Origin: CAYWRZ01 sp964460845
GTDB taxonomy: Bacteria > Bacteroidota > Bacteroidia > Flavobacteriales_D > UBA2798
Length of the DNA stretch: 64,000 nt
NCBI GenBank assembly: GCA_964460845.1
Contig: CAYWRZ010000004.1
Location: forward strand, 124,001-188,000
Direction of reading: 5' to 3'
In this document: positions 34,347 to 42,867 of the stretch, in pieces
Position numbering within the stretch: the first letter of the stretch is position 1
How the letters are laid out: each line of letters starts with the position of its first letter
Translations under genes and position numbers: made by a program
The notes under the pieces: model-generated
Databases searched by the model: none
What the model was told of the DNA's origin: nothing
The model's input: only the letters and a program-made list of their open reading frames with translations

Positions 34347-34847
34347 TTATCTATTGTCGTTTAATGCTATGGCAAGAAGCCCAGCAAATGTTATTGCAGC
34401 ACCAATCCCTTTACCTATATTGTTTTTAGATGATGCGGTCAAAGCTAGTCCGCTCACAGCAATTCCTGCTCCAAAAAGGGTAGTTTGTTGACTATAGTCT
34501 TTTCCTTCCTGTACATAGTTGGCGTAGTGCTCGCAATTATTTAAAATGAGGTGGTAGCTATTTTGATCTTTCCTACTTAAGGCTCTTTCAACGGCCGCCT
34601 TCCTTTGAATATTATTCCCTTTAAATCGTCTTATTCTTGAAGGGCGATATGCTAAAGAAAAGTTATAGACCTCTCCATAAGTTAGAATTTTTGTTCCTCC
34701 GAAATAGTTTGCTATGAATTTGTGTTCACCGTAATACCAACCTAAATATATTAGGTAGTGATCCAATAAACCAATGTTGTTCTTTCTTACTACTATAGCA
34801 TCGCCAGGTAGAATGTTGTTTTGCTGAATGTATTGATTAATAGTCAT
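34347..34847 (-). CDS. LRAT-like (NlpC/P60-superfamily) protein with hydrophobic tail
   Basis: 166 residues. LPGDAIVV near the N-terminus, His30 in LLDHYLIYLGWYYGEH, then NNCEHYANYV with Cys105: the H ... NCEH layout of the lecithin-retinol-acyltransferase / HRAS-like family, which uses the Cys for acyl transfer or hydrolysis. Two hydrophobic stretches (about 123-138 and 145-162, with Gly and Ala) end the protein, so it is probably membrane-attached. Coding sequence is AT-rich (one 60-base sample nearby, 34861-34920, has only 13 G or C, against 36 at 33901-33960 in aspS). It follows the helical-protein gene by 11 bases, implying one operon. Role is unknown; an effector of a conflict or phage-defence module is a reasonable inference. 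Confidence 0.75.
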   Translation of the reverse strand: MTINQYIQQNNILPGDAIVVRKNNIGLLDHYLIYLGWYYGEHKFIANYFGGTKILTYGEVYNFSLAYRPSRIRRFKGNNIQRKAAVERALSRKDQNSYHLILNNCEHYANYVQEGKDYSQQTTLFGAGIAVSGLALTASSKNNIGKGIGAAITFAGLLAIALNDNR

Positions 34848-34858
34848 GATTTGTGTTT

Positions 34859-35893
34859 TTATTTCTTTATTTCTTTTGCTCTTTCTTTTATTTGTTCCTG
34901 TTTTGAATCATCAAATAAATAGTCAATGATTTGTATGGCTTCTTTTTCGTTTTTCTTTTCACTTTTCAATTTTCGAAGTTCTCTTTTAAAAGGTTGATCC
35001 GTCTTAGCGTTAATTAAATACCCTTGTAAAAAAGTCCAAATGCTATTTCCGTTATTTAGAGAAATATATTTTTCTTTAGCAATGTTTTTTCGTTTATACA
35101 AGAGATCTATTATGGATAATAATAGCCCTATCTTATTGGGATTCACTATAACGTTTCCATATCTTTTTCCTTTCGACCTGAATAAGTTGGATAAGCTTTT
35201 CCAATTTTTAATAACCTCATGCTCGCTTTCTAGAAGATAACAGAGGACGATTACTTGTTCAGGGCTTAATTCACAATATATAATAGTGTCTTTTTCAGTT
35301 TCTGATTCATAGTTTTCAATTAGGCCATCTATGGGCGTTTTTCCTCCGAATCGGCGTAGCGAATCTTCATTAAAAAAGGTAGGCAAGTCTTCTATGCCTA
35401 GTTTCTCATATGTTTTTGATAAATCAACATCGTTGTCTTTTTGTAAAGAATTAATGGTTCTTTTTATCAGATTTTTTGCACTCTCTGCTGTATTTGGACT
35501 TTCAAGAGATAGCATTGGAAATATTATATCATGCAGGATTTTTCGAAAAAAATCCTCTATTTTAATTGAAAACTCTGCTAACTCTTCTTTGTTAATTTCA
35601 TTAAAACTTTTGAATTCTATAGAGCTTTTAATGTTTTCGGCTAAATGATATAGATCGATCTGATCAATAGTTGTATAATTTAGGGTCTTTAAATCAACAT
35701 GTTGTTCTAATAAAGGGATGAAAATATCAAACAGCTGAGTCGAATTCTTAGAAGAAAATTCTGAAGATAATATTTCTATGATCGCCTTATCTTTTTTTGA
35801 AAATTCCTTTTTAATAAGAGAGTTTAAAAACTTTACTGCTTTTTGTATCTCTTCCGAGTGTTCTTCATTTTCTTTATGTACTGGCAATGACAT
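34859..35893 (-). CDS. All-helical protein of unknown family, partner of the LRAT-like protein
   Basis: 344 residues, Lys/Glu/Asn/Ile-rich, no signal peptide, membrane helix or recognisable motif. A possible nucleotide-like sequence RRFGGKTPIDG lacks the spacing of a P-loop. SPEQVIVLCYLLESEH and the C-terminal KSEKKNEKEAIQIIDYLFDD look helical. Base composition and codons differ from neighbours, as for the following LRAT gene, so both were probably acquired together. It precedes the LRAT gene and likely controls or activates it; that is inference. Confidence 0.7.
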   Translation of the reverse strand: MSLPVHKENEEHSEEIQKAVKFLNSLIKKEFSKKDKAIIEILSSEFSSKNSTQLFDIFIPLLEQHVDLKTLNYTTIDQIDLYHLAENIKSSIEFKSFNEINKEELAEFSIKIEDFFRKILHDIIFPMLSLESPNTAESAKNLIKRTINSLQKDNDVDLSKTYEKLGIEDLPTFFNEDSLRRFGGKTPIDGLIENYESETEKDTIIYCELSPEQVIVLCYLLESEHEVIKNWKSLSNLFRSKGKRYGNVIVNPNKIGLLLSIIDLLYKRKNIAKEKYISLNNGNSIWTFLQGYLINAKTDQPFKRELRKLKSEKKNEKEAIQIIDYLFDDSKQEQIKERAKEIKK

Positions 35894-35921
35894 ATTAGTG
35901 TTTTATTTTTGAATAATGGTA

Positions 35922-35929
35922 CAAAGATA
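35922..35929 (-). promoter_or_regulatory. Promoter -7 box of the LRAT island
   Basis: Minus-strand TATCTTTG, full match, 29 bases before the ATG of the 344-residue protein. Confidence 0.5.
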
Positions 35930-35971
35930 TTATGCCCCAAAACAGTTGTTGGATTAAACGAGGTGTTTGTC

Positions 35972-36031
35972 CAAAAAAAACACACAAAAAAGATTAAACC
36001 GCAGACAATCAATTGATTAGCGTGTTTTTTG
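35972..36031 (-). terminator. AT-rich inverted repeat after queG
   Basis: AAAAAACAC (35975-35983) and GTGTTTTTT (36022-36030) form a stem enclosing the perfect palindrome AATCAATTGATT (36007-36018). Read on the minus strand it ends in a run of eight T, as expected for a terminator of the queG transcript. It separates queG from the AT-rich island. Confidence 0.45.
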
Positions 36032-36129
36032 ACTATCTGTAAACTTGTGGAATGTCCAAACATCGTCAAACTTATGAGCAAGAAGCAACTTCACTATTTC
36101 TTTTTTATAGAAATACCATGATGAATCTT

Positions 36130-37080
36130 CTAATCAAGCGAAGAATCCAAAAACCCAATATTCCGCATCAATCCTTCATAACCCGTGCGTTTTACGGCCG
36201 AGTGCGGGAATAATTCCTTGAACACCTCTTCGGTCAGCTCCCGCCAGTCTTCGCGTCGCATATCGAGCAGTTGTGGCGAAGGAGTGAACAAAGGCTCGCG
36301 GTGCGGTTGCGCAAAACGGTTCCAGGGACACACATCCTGACACACATCACAGCCGAACATCCAGTTGTCGAATTTCCCTTTTTCGCTTTCGGGAAGCAGC
36401 TTGTCTTTTAATTCTATGGTGAAATACGAGATACATTTGCTGCCATCGACCACATAAGGCTCGGTGATGGCTTGTGTCGGACAGGCATCGATACAGCGTG
36501 TGCAAGTGCCGCAATAATCTTTTACAGGGCCATCGTACTGCAATTCGAGATCGGTAATCAGTTCGGCGATAAACACGAACGATCCCCGCTCGCGGGTAAG
36601 CAGGTTGCTGTGCTTACCTACCCAGCCCAATCCCGAACGGCTTGCCCATGCTTTGTCCATCACAGGGGCCGAATCCACAAACACGCGGCCGTGTATTTCG
36701 CCTATTTCTTCGCGCAATCGTTCTACCAGTTCAAACAGCTTGTCTTTGATAACCCGGTGGTAATCGACACCGTAGGCGTATTTTGAAATTTTCGGTGCTT
36801 CCGGGTCGCTTTGTTTTGCTTCGGTGTAATAATTATACAGCAGCGAAATGACCGACTGTGCTCCGTCCACCAGCTTACGCGGATCGAGGCGTTTGTCGAA
36901 ATGATTTTCCATGTACTGCATTTTGCCGTGCTTGCCGTTTTTGAGCCATGCAGACAAACGGGGTGCTTCTTCTTCCAGAAACTCGGCTTTGGAAATACCA
37001 CAGTACATAAACCCTAATTCGCGTGCGTGCCGCTTTACCGTGGCGGTATGCTTTTGCAGAATATGGTCGGGTAGAGCCAA
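36130..37080 (-). CDS. queG: Epoxyqueuosine reductase
   Basis: Reduces epoxyqueuosine to queuosine in the wobble position of certain tRNAs; cobalamin and iron-sulfur dependent. 316 residues. Two [4Fe-4S] sites are visible: CGTCTRCIDACPTQAI and FGCDVCQDVCPWNRF, with the family sequence YCGISKAEFLEEEAPRLSAW at the N-terminus and KYAYGVDYH near 100. Size is at the short end but lacks no main feature. It follows ruvB on the same strand with a 10-base gap, so they may be co-transcribed. Confidence 0.93.
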   Translation of the reverse strand: MALPDHILQKHTATVKRHARELGFMYCGISKAEFLEEEAPRLSAWLKNGKHGKMQYMENHFDKRLDPRKLVDGAQSVISLLYNYYTEAKQSDPEAPKISKYAYGVDYHRVIKDKLFELVERLREEIGEIHGRVFVDSAPVMDKAWASRSGLGWVGKHSNLLTRERGSFVFIAELITDLELQYDGPVKDYCGTCTRCIDACPTQAITEPYVVDGSKCISYFTIELKDKLLPESEKGKFDNWMFGCDVCQDVCPWNRFAQPHREPLFTPSPQLLDMRREDWRELTEEVFKELFPHSAVKRTGYEGLMRNIGFLDSSLD

Positions 37081-37090
37081 ACGGCAGGCA

Positions 37091-38113
37091 TTAAAATAAT
37101 CCGCCTTGTGAAAAATCGGGAATACGCCCCAGGTGGCGGAATGCTTTTTCGGTGGCTTTTCGTCCGCGTGGAGTGCGTAAGAGATACCCTTCCTGAATCA
37201 GATAAGGTTCATACACTTCTTCTATCGTTCCGGCTTGCTCGCCTACGGCGGTGGCAATGGTGGTCAGACCCACGGGGCCGCCTCTGAACTTATCGATAAG
37301 CGTATGCAGAATCTTGTTGTCCATCTCGTCGAGTCCGTGCTGATCGACGTTCAGTGCTTCTAAGGCCATGCGGGCGATCTTCACATCGATATGCCCGTCG
37401 CCTTTGATCTGTGCAAAATCGCGTACTCTGCGCAGCAACGCATTACCGATACGTGGTGTGCCTCGGCTCCGTGAGGCGATCTCGTACGAAGCTTCTTCCG
37501 AAATGGCGATATCGAGAATATCGGCCGAGCGTTCTACGATAAGGGTAAGCGTTTTGGCATCGTAATATTCGAGTCGCGAATTGATTCCAAAACGCGCGCG
37601 CAACGGCGCAGTAAGCAGCCCCGATCGAGTGGTGGCGCCTATTAGTGTAAAAGGGTTGAGCGCAATTTGTACGGTACGGGCATTGGCTCCCGAATCGATC
37701 ATGATGTCGATTACGTAATCTTCCATGGCCGAGTACAGGTACTCTTCAATTACCGGACTCAAACGATGTATCTCGTCGATAAACAGCACATCGCCTTTTT
37801 CGAGGTTGGTCAGCAGTCCGGCCAGGTCGCCGGGCTTATCGAGTACCGGCCCCGAGGTGATGCGGATGTTTACCCCAAGCTCGTTGGCAATAATGTTGGC
37901 CAGCGTGGTTTTCCCTAAACCGGGAGGGCCATGCAGCAATACATGATCGAGGGCTTCTTCTCTTCTTCGGGTGGCTTCGACAAATACGTGGAGGTTGTCG
38001 ATTACTTTCTGTTGACCGGTAAAATCTCCGAAATATTTTGGCCGTAGCACTCTGTCCAGCTCTTTGTCTGCTCCGTTAAGCTCTTCGGCACGAAAATCAT
38101 ACTGGTCTTCCAT
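37091..38113 (-). CDS. ruvB: Holliday junction branch-migration helicase RuvB
   Basis: AAA+ motor that drives branch migration with RuvA. 340 residues: LRPKYFGDFTGQQKV at the N-terminus, Walker A LLHGPPGLGKTTLAN, Walker B VLFIDEIHRLSP, sensor 1 IGATTRSGLLTAPLRARF, and a C-terminal winged helix (YEPYLIQEGYLLRTPRGRKA). Length matches the family. RuvA is not in the window. Confidence 0.97.
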   Translation of the reverse strand: MEDQYDFRAEELNGADKELDRVLRPKYFGDFTGQQKVIDNLHVFVEATRRREEALDHVLLHGPPGLGKTTLANIIANELGVNIRITSGPVLDKPGDLAGLLTNLEKGDVLFIDEIHRLSPVIEEYLYSAMEDYVIDIMIDSGANARTVQIALNPFTLIGATTRSGLLTAPLRARFGINSRLEYYDAKTLTLIVERSADILDIAISEEASYEIASRSRGTPRIGNALLRRVRDFAQIKGDGHIDVKIARMALEALNVDQHGLDEMDNKILHTLIDKFRGGPVGLTTIATAVGEQAGTIEEVYEPYLIQEGYLLRTPRGRKATEKAFRHLGRIPDFSQGGLF

Positions 38114-38169
38114 GGGTCGGCGGTATTCCCTGCAAAGATAGCAGAATTAGAAGTAGAGAGAAGGGTGAA

Positions 38170-38982
38170 TCAGGGTTGGGTCTCCTGAAAAACGCTTTGT
38201 TCGATGGTTACCGTGTAGCTGCTTGCGCAGGAGCCGTCGCCGAAATTGAGCAGACGCACCGATTGGTTGACGGGCGAAATGGAGACTACGCCTTTGCTAA
38301 ACCAGGCACAAGAATGATCCCAGGTAAAAGGTGCCAGTACCGAAGCGTTGAACACGCTTCCTTTCAGGCTGGTGCCATGCAAGGTTCCGCTTACGGCAAA
38401 CTGGTCGTCGTCGGGCGTGGTTGTGCTGTCGCCGCTTATCCATTCGATCCGTCGCGAAGCGTTCCACGTAAGGTGTGCGTCTCCGTTTTCGGGTGGGGTC
38501 ACTTTTCCGTTTTGCACCGACAGGGTGTAATGTGAATTTCCCTGGGCATTGCGTCCGTGGTAGGTCAGTGAAAGGTTACCTTCAATGCGATAGTTGTTGA
38601 AATAATAGCCTTGCGGAGAAATGGCTACCTGGCATAAGGAATCGCTGTATGGAGCCGTAAAGCTCGCCGTTATTTTTCCTCTCCGTGTTCTTCCGTCAGT
38701 TCCTGTGCAATTCGATTCGCCGAAATTGATTTCCAGCTTGCGTGGATTTGCCGTGGTATCTTGTGTAAGAGTGGCGCAATCCAGTATGCCTCGTATGCCG
38801 GGCGTGCTTTTTGCGGCCATATCGGTGAGGGTCCACAGGTCGCGGTAAGCGGTTTCTGCTAAGGTGTAATCCCGAATTTCAAATACAGACTGACCTTCAT
38901 CTCCTCCGTTTTCGCGGCAGGAATGAAGCAGGAGCAAGGGCAGCAGTAATGCGGGTAACCGAAAGGCAAAAGGGCGAAGCAT
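38170..38982 (-). CDS. Hypothetical exported lipoprotein
   Basis: 270 residues. A signal sequence ends in the lipobox LLHSC, giving a lipid-anchored Cys near residue 22. The mature part is Gly/Ser/Thr-rich with beta-strand patterns (YNLSLTYHGRN-like GNLSLTYHGRNAQGNSHYTL, FTWDHSCAWFSKG, LLNFGDGSCASSYTVTIEQ). No family recognised. It lies between ruvB and cysN on the same strand with only 37 bases to cysN, but nothing links it to sulfate metabolism. Confidence 0.75.
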   Translation of the reverse strand: MLRPFAFRLPALLLPLLLLHSCRENGGDEGQSVFEIRDYTLAETAYRDLWTLTDMAAKSTPGIRGILDCATLTQDTTANPRKLEINFGESNCTGTDGRTRRGKITASFTAPYSDSLCQVAISPQGYYFNNYRIEGNLSLTYHGRNAQGNSHYTLSVQNGKVTPPENGDAHLTWNASRRIEWISGDSTTTPDDDQFAVSGTLHGTSLKGSVFNASVLAPFTWDHSCAWFSKGVVSISPVNQSVRLLNFGDGSCASSYTVTIEQSVFQETQP

Positions 38983-39019
38983 ACATTTTATTTTTTACAA
39001 GGTACAAAAAAACAGAGGC

Positions 39020-40300
39020 TCAGAGGATCATTCCTGCGCCTACGGTTTCGTGCGTGTATTCGTCGATCAGGATAAGGCTTCCGGTATGCCGGTTACGCGA
39101 GTAGGGGTCGAACAGCAGCGGACTCGTGCTGCGCAGTATTACTCTTGCAATGTCGTTTGCGTTGATGCTGCCCTGATCTTCTATCCGGTGCAAGGTATTG
39201 ATGTCCACTTTGTAGCGCACGTCTTTAATCAGGCAGCGGGTTTCCCGACCGGTATGGCGCAGCGTATATTTCCCGCCGGGTTGTAAAGGTTTTTCGTGTA
39301 GCCAGCAGAGCATTACTTCCAAATCCTGCGACACTTCGGGACTGTTATTGACCCTTACAATCATGTCGCCGCGACCGATATCGATTTCGTCTTCGAGGGT
39401 CAGTGTGACCGACATGGGGGCAAAGGCTTCGGCTACGGGGCCATCGGAGGTTTCTATCGACTTGATGCGCGAGGTAAAGCCCGAAGGCAGCGCTAATACT
39501 TCGTCTCCTTTTTTGAAAATGCCGCCCGCTATTCGTCCGGCGTAACCTCGGTAATCGGGATAAGCTTCGCTTTGCGGGCGAATGACGTATTGCACCGGGA
39601 AACGGCAATCGATATGGTTTTCGTCGCTCGAAATGTGTACGGTTTCGAGGGTATAAAGCAAGGTAGGCCCTTCGTACCAGGGCATATTTTCGGAACGGGT
39701 CACTACGTTGTCGCCTTTGAGTGCCGATACCGGGATATAGCGAATGTCTTTTACGCCGAGCTTGGATGAAAACGTGTCCAAATCGCGACGCAACTGATCA
39801 AATATTTTTTCATTATAGCCGATCAGATCCATTTTGTTGATGCAATACACAATGTGCGGAATACCCAGCAGCGAAGCGATAAACGAATGCCTTCGGGTTT
39901 GTTCGGTAAGCCCTTTGCGGGCATCGACTAAAATAAGCGCAAGGTTAGCGGTAGAGGCACCCGTGACCATGTTGCGGGTGTACTGAATATGACCGGGGGT
40001 GTCGGCTACGATAAATTTCCGGCGCGGGGTCGAAAAATAGCGGTAAGCCACGTCGATGGTAATGCCCTGCTCGCGTTCGGCACGTAATCCGTCGGTGAGT
40101 AGCGCCAGGTTAAGGCTGTCTTCTCCTTTTTTCCGGCTGGCGGTTTCCAGGGCTTCGAGCTGATCTTCGAAAATGGATTTGCTGTCGTACAGCAAGCGGC
40201 CTATAAGTGTGCTTTTACCATCGTCCACGCTACCGGCTGTAGTGAGGCGAAGCAGATCCATATGGAGGTAATTATCTGGTACAGTCATACAATTGTGCAT
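39020..40300 (-). CDS. cysN: Sulfate adenylyltransferase subunit 1 (GTPase)
   Basis: GTPase partner of CysD that drives APS synthesis. 426 residues: G1 TTAGSVDDGKSTLIGRLLYD, G3 DTPGHIQYTRNMVTG, G4 NKMDLIGY, then EF-Tu-like beta-barrel domains ending GAGMIL. It is a CysN without a fused CysC kinase; a separate cysC is next. The start codon (ATG at 40300-40298) overlaps the stop of cysD by one base; an ATG at 40288 is an alternative. Confidence 0.95.
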   Translation of the reverse strand: MHNCMTVPDNYLHMDLLRLTTAGSVDDGKSTLIGRLLYDSKSIFEDQLEALETASRKKGEDSLNLALLTDGLRAEREQGITIDVAYRYFSTPRRKFIVADTPGHIQYTRNMVTGASTANLALILVDARKGLTEQTRRHSFIASLLGIPHIVYCINKMDLIGYNEKIFDQLRRDLDTFSSKLGVKDIRYIPVSALKGDNVVTRSENMPWYEGPTLLYTLETVHISSDENHIDCRFPVQYVIRPQSEAYPDYRGYAGRIAGGIFKKGDEVLALPSGFTSRIKSIETSDGPVAEAFAPMSVTLTLEDEIDIGRGDMIVRVNNSPEVSQDLEVMLCWLHEKPLQPGGKYTLRHTGRETRCLIKDVRYKVDINTLHRIEDQGSINANDIARVILRSTSPLLFDPYSRNRHTGSLILIDEYTHETVGAGMIL

Positions 40301-41205
40301 TAGAAATAACCCGCTTTTTTGCGATCTTCCATGGCGGCCTCCGAACGTTTATCGTCGATACGCGAGCCTCTTTCGGTAGTGCGGGCGGCGGCAATTTCAG
40401 CGATAATGGCTTCGATCGTAGCGGCATCAGAAAGTACGGCACCGGTACAGCTCATGTCGCCGATGGTGCGAAAACGCACTTGTTTTTTCTCGACCGTTTC
40501 GTCGGGTTTGAGTGTTACGAAAGGAGAATGCGCGTAAATCACGCCGTCGCGTTCAAAACAGTTGCGCGAGTGACTGAAATACAATTCGGGTAGCTCGATT
40601 TTTTCTTGTAAAATGTATTGCCATACATCCATTTCGGTCCAGTTCGAAATGGGGAACACGCGGAAATGTTCGCCTAGATTTTTACGTCCGTTAAAAAGGT
40701 TCCAAAGTTCCGGACGCTGATTGCGCGGATCCCATTGCCCGAACTCGTCGCGGTGTGAGAAAAAACGCTCTTTGGCACGGGCTTTCTCTTCGTCTCTGCG
40801 GGCGCCGCCTATGCAGGCGTCGAAACGGTGTTTTTCGATAGTATCGAGCAGGGTGACCGTTTGCAAAGCGTTACGGCTGGCGTAATATCCTTTTTCCTCC
40901 TGTACCCGTCCGCTGTCGATACTTTCCTGCACCGAGCCGATGACCACACGCAGCTTGTATTGTTCGATCAGCGCATCGCGAAAACGAAGGGTCTCTTCAA
41001 AATTATGTCCGGTGTCGATGTGTACCAGCGTAAAGGGAATCGGGGCAGGCCAAAAGGCTTTTCGCGCCAGGTGAAAGCATATCAGGCTGTCTTTGCCGCC
41101 CGAAAACAGCAGCGCCGGATTTTCAAACTGGGCGGCAGTTTCGCGCAGCACGTAAATGCTTTCAGATTCCAGTTCCTGTAGGTGAGTGAGGCGGTAACGC
41201 TGCAT
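40300..41205 (-). CDS. cysD: Sulfate adenylyltransferase subunit 2
   Basis: Catalytic subunit that makes adenylyl-sulfate (APS) from ATP and sulfate. 301 residues: PP-loop LLFSGGKDSLICFHLARKAF, then VHIDTGHNF, GGARRDEEKARAKERFFSHR and the C-terminal FRTIGDMSCTGAV. Matches the family. Lies 2 bases after the cysC stop (on the minus strand) and is followed by cysN. Confidence 0.96.
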   Translation of the reverse strand: MQRYRLTHLQELESESIYVLRETAAQFENPALLFSGGKDSLICFHLARKAFWPAPIPFTLVHIDTGHNFEETLRFRDALIEQYKLRVVIGSVQESIDSGRVQEEKGYYASRNALQTVTLLDTIEKHRFDACIGGARRDEEKARAKERFFSHRDEFGQWDPRNQRPELWNLFNGRKNLGEHFRVFPISNWTEMDVWQYILQEKIELPELYFSHSRNCFERDGVIYAHSPFVTLKPDETVEKKQVRFRTIGDMSCTGAVLSDAATIEAIIAEIAAARTTERGSRIDDKRSEAAMEDRKKAGYF

Positions 41206-41207
41206 AA

Positions 41208-41804
41208 TCAGAAAGTGATTTTTGGGGCCAAAAAACGATACAGATCTTCTACGTTTTCGGCAATGCTTTTTTTGTCGGTATGCAGTTCCAGATCGGGCTG
41301 AGCAGGGGTTTCAAAAGGCGCATCCACGCCGGTAAAACCGGTGATTTCTCCTGCTCTTGCTTTGCGGTATAAACCTTTTACATCGCGTTGTTCGCAAATT
41401 TCGAGGGGCGTATTGACAAATACTTCCGCAAAATCTGCGCTGCCGATAATCTGTCTTGCCTGATCGCGAAAAACCTGCAAAGGACTGATGGTGCAGCACA
41501 GGCAGATAAGTCCGCAGTCGAGGAAAAGCTTTGCCGCTTCGGCAGTGCGCCGTATGTTCTCTTCCCGTCCGGCCGTATCGAAGCCGAGGTTTTGGTTGAG
41601 CCCGGCACGCAGGTTGTCGCCGTCGAGCAGGCAGGTCAGAAAGCCTTCGGCATGCAGTCGCTGTTCGAGCGCCAGGGCCAGTGTCGATTTTCCGGAACCC
41701 GAAAGGCCGGTAATCCATACCACGATACCTCGTTGCCGCAGCAGTTTTTCTTTGTCGCTGCGCGCGAGCATGCGGTCAAAAAGAGGATAGATTTCGGCAG
41801 TCAT
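41208..41804 (-). CDS. cysC: Adenylylsulfate kinase
   Basis: Phosphorylates APS to PAPS. 198 residues: P-loop WITGLSGSGKSTLALALEQ, LDGDNLRAGLNQNLGF (family DGDNxR), and FVNTPLEICEQRDVKGLYRKA. First gene of the cysC-cysD-cysN operon, which begins at a divergent promoter facing deoC. No PAPS reductase (cysH) lies in the window. Confidence 0.95.
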   Translation of the reverse strand: MTAEIYPLFDRMLARSDKEKLLRQRGIVVWITGLSGSGKSTLALALEQRLHAEGFLTCLLDGDNLRAGLNQNLGFDTAGREENIRRTAEAAKLFLDCGLICLCCTISPLQVFRDQARQIIGSADFAEVFVNTPLEICEQRDVKGLYRKARAGEITGFTGVDAPFETPAQPDLELHTDKKSIAENVEDLYRFLAPKITF

Positions 41805-41808
41805 AGCT

Positions 41809-41816
41809 TACAAAAA
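41809..41816 (-). promoter_or_regulatory. Promoter -7 box of cysC-cysD-cysN
   Basis: Minus-strand TATTTTTG, full match, with the ATG of cysC at 41804 only a few bases on; the transcript would be almost leaderless. Confidence 0.4.
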
Positions 41817-41900
41817 TAGGGATAAATACTACGTATCGCTTTTTACGGTGTAAGAGACTCAAAATACAGGGCAATTGCCGTATCGTTAGGCGGGAATAGC

Positions 41901-41908
41901 TATATTTG
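41901..41908 (+). promoter_or_regulatory. Promoter -7 box of deoC
   Basis: TATATTTG, full match, 26 bases before the deoC ATG. A TTG at 41875-41877 is a rough -33 candidate (23-base gap). Confidence 0.5.
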
Positions 41909-41934
41909 GAAGGTTTTAACACCTTTCTTCCCGA

Positions 41935-42849
41935 ATGATGTCAAAAAAATCCGTATTCCGCTTCCCTTCCGTTTCTCCAACCGTAGATGTAGTGGGCGTA
42001 GAGGAACGCTGTGCACGTTTTACTTCGCGCAGTATCAAGACCGAATCCAAGATCGACGGACTGAAACGCGTGCTGAGCATGATCGACCTGACCACGCTCG
42101 AAGGAGCCGATACGCCGCATAAGGTGAGCCAGCTCTGCTACAAGGCTATGCACCCGCACGAAGCATTATCCGGTGTGCCCTCTGTCGCGGCGGTATGTGT
42201 GTACCCTACTCTGGTGCGTACTGCTAAGAAGGCTTTACAGGGTTCATCCGTAAAAGTAGCGGCCGTAGCTACGGCATTTCCTTCGGGGCAGGCGCCGCTT
42301 GAAGTGAAGCTCGCCGATACGCGTTACGCGGTCGAAGAAGGAGCCGACGAGATAGACATGGTGATTTCGCGAGGCAAATTTCATTCGGGCGAATACAATT
42401 TCGTGTTTGATGAAATAGCGGCGGTCAAAGAAGTCTGCGGTAAAGCCCGTTTGAAGGTGATTCTCGAAACGGGAGAGCTCGGGCATCCCGATAAAGTGCG
42501 TAAAGCCAGTGATATTGCTATTTATGCAGGCGCTGATTTTATCAAAACTTCTACCGGTAAAATTTCGCCCGCGGCGACCATGCCCATTACTTTAGTGATG
42601 CTGGAAGCCATTCGCGATTATTATTTTAATACCGGAACGATGATAGGTATGAAGCCTGCCGGAGGTATTTCTTCGGCCAAATCGGCACTGCATTACCTCG
42701 TTATGGTGAAAGAAACGCTGGGCGAAGAATGGCTCGATCCACACTGGTTCCGCTTCGGTGCCAGCCGGCTGGCCAACGATGTGCTGATGCAACTGGTAAA
42801 ACAGGAAACAGGTCGGTACCAGTCGGCCGACTATTTTTCAAAAGACTAA
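41935..42849 (+). CDS. deoC: Deoxyribose-phosphate aldolase
   Basis: Splits 2-deoxyribose-5-phosphate to acetaldehyde and glyceraldehyde-3-phosphate. 304 residues (starts MMSKKS; ATG at 41935 or 41938): LKRVLSMIDLTTLEGADTP, catalytic regions VILETGELG and AGADFIKTSTGKISPAATM with the Schiff-base Lys in FIKTSTG, and GMKPAGGISSAKSAL with the second Lys. About 40 residues longer than the E. coli enzyme, at the N-terminus. Acetaldehyde would be the natural substrate for the ALDH genes directly downstream, so this is likely one pathway. Confidence 0.93.
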   Translation: MMSKKSVFRFPSVSPTVDVVGVEERCARFTSRSIKTESKIDGLKRVLSMIDLTTLEGADTPHKVSQLCYKAMHPHEALSGVPSVAAVCVYPTLVRTAKKALQGSSVKVAAVATAFPSGQAPLEVKLADTRYAVEEGADEIDMVISRGKFHSGEYNFVFDEIAAVKEVCGKARLKVILETGELGHPDKVRKASDIAIYAGADFIKTSTGKISPAATMPITLVMLEAIRDYYFNTGTMIGMKPAGGISSAKSALHYLVMVKETLGEEWLDPHWFRFGASRLANDVLMQLVKQETGRYQSADYFSKD

Positions 42850-42867
42850 TCCCCGATCCTACCGGAT

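Noticed and set aside
34859..35893. Possible P-loop (RRFGGKT) in the 344-residue protein
   Set aside because: The spacing GxxxxGK[ST] is absent and there is no Walker B; not an ATPase on this evidence.
35833..36081. 82-codon minus-strand frame at the edge of the LRAT island
   Set aside because: AT-rich sequence with few stops by chance; covers the promoter and a likely terminator.
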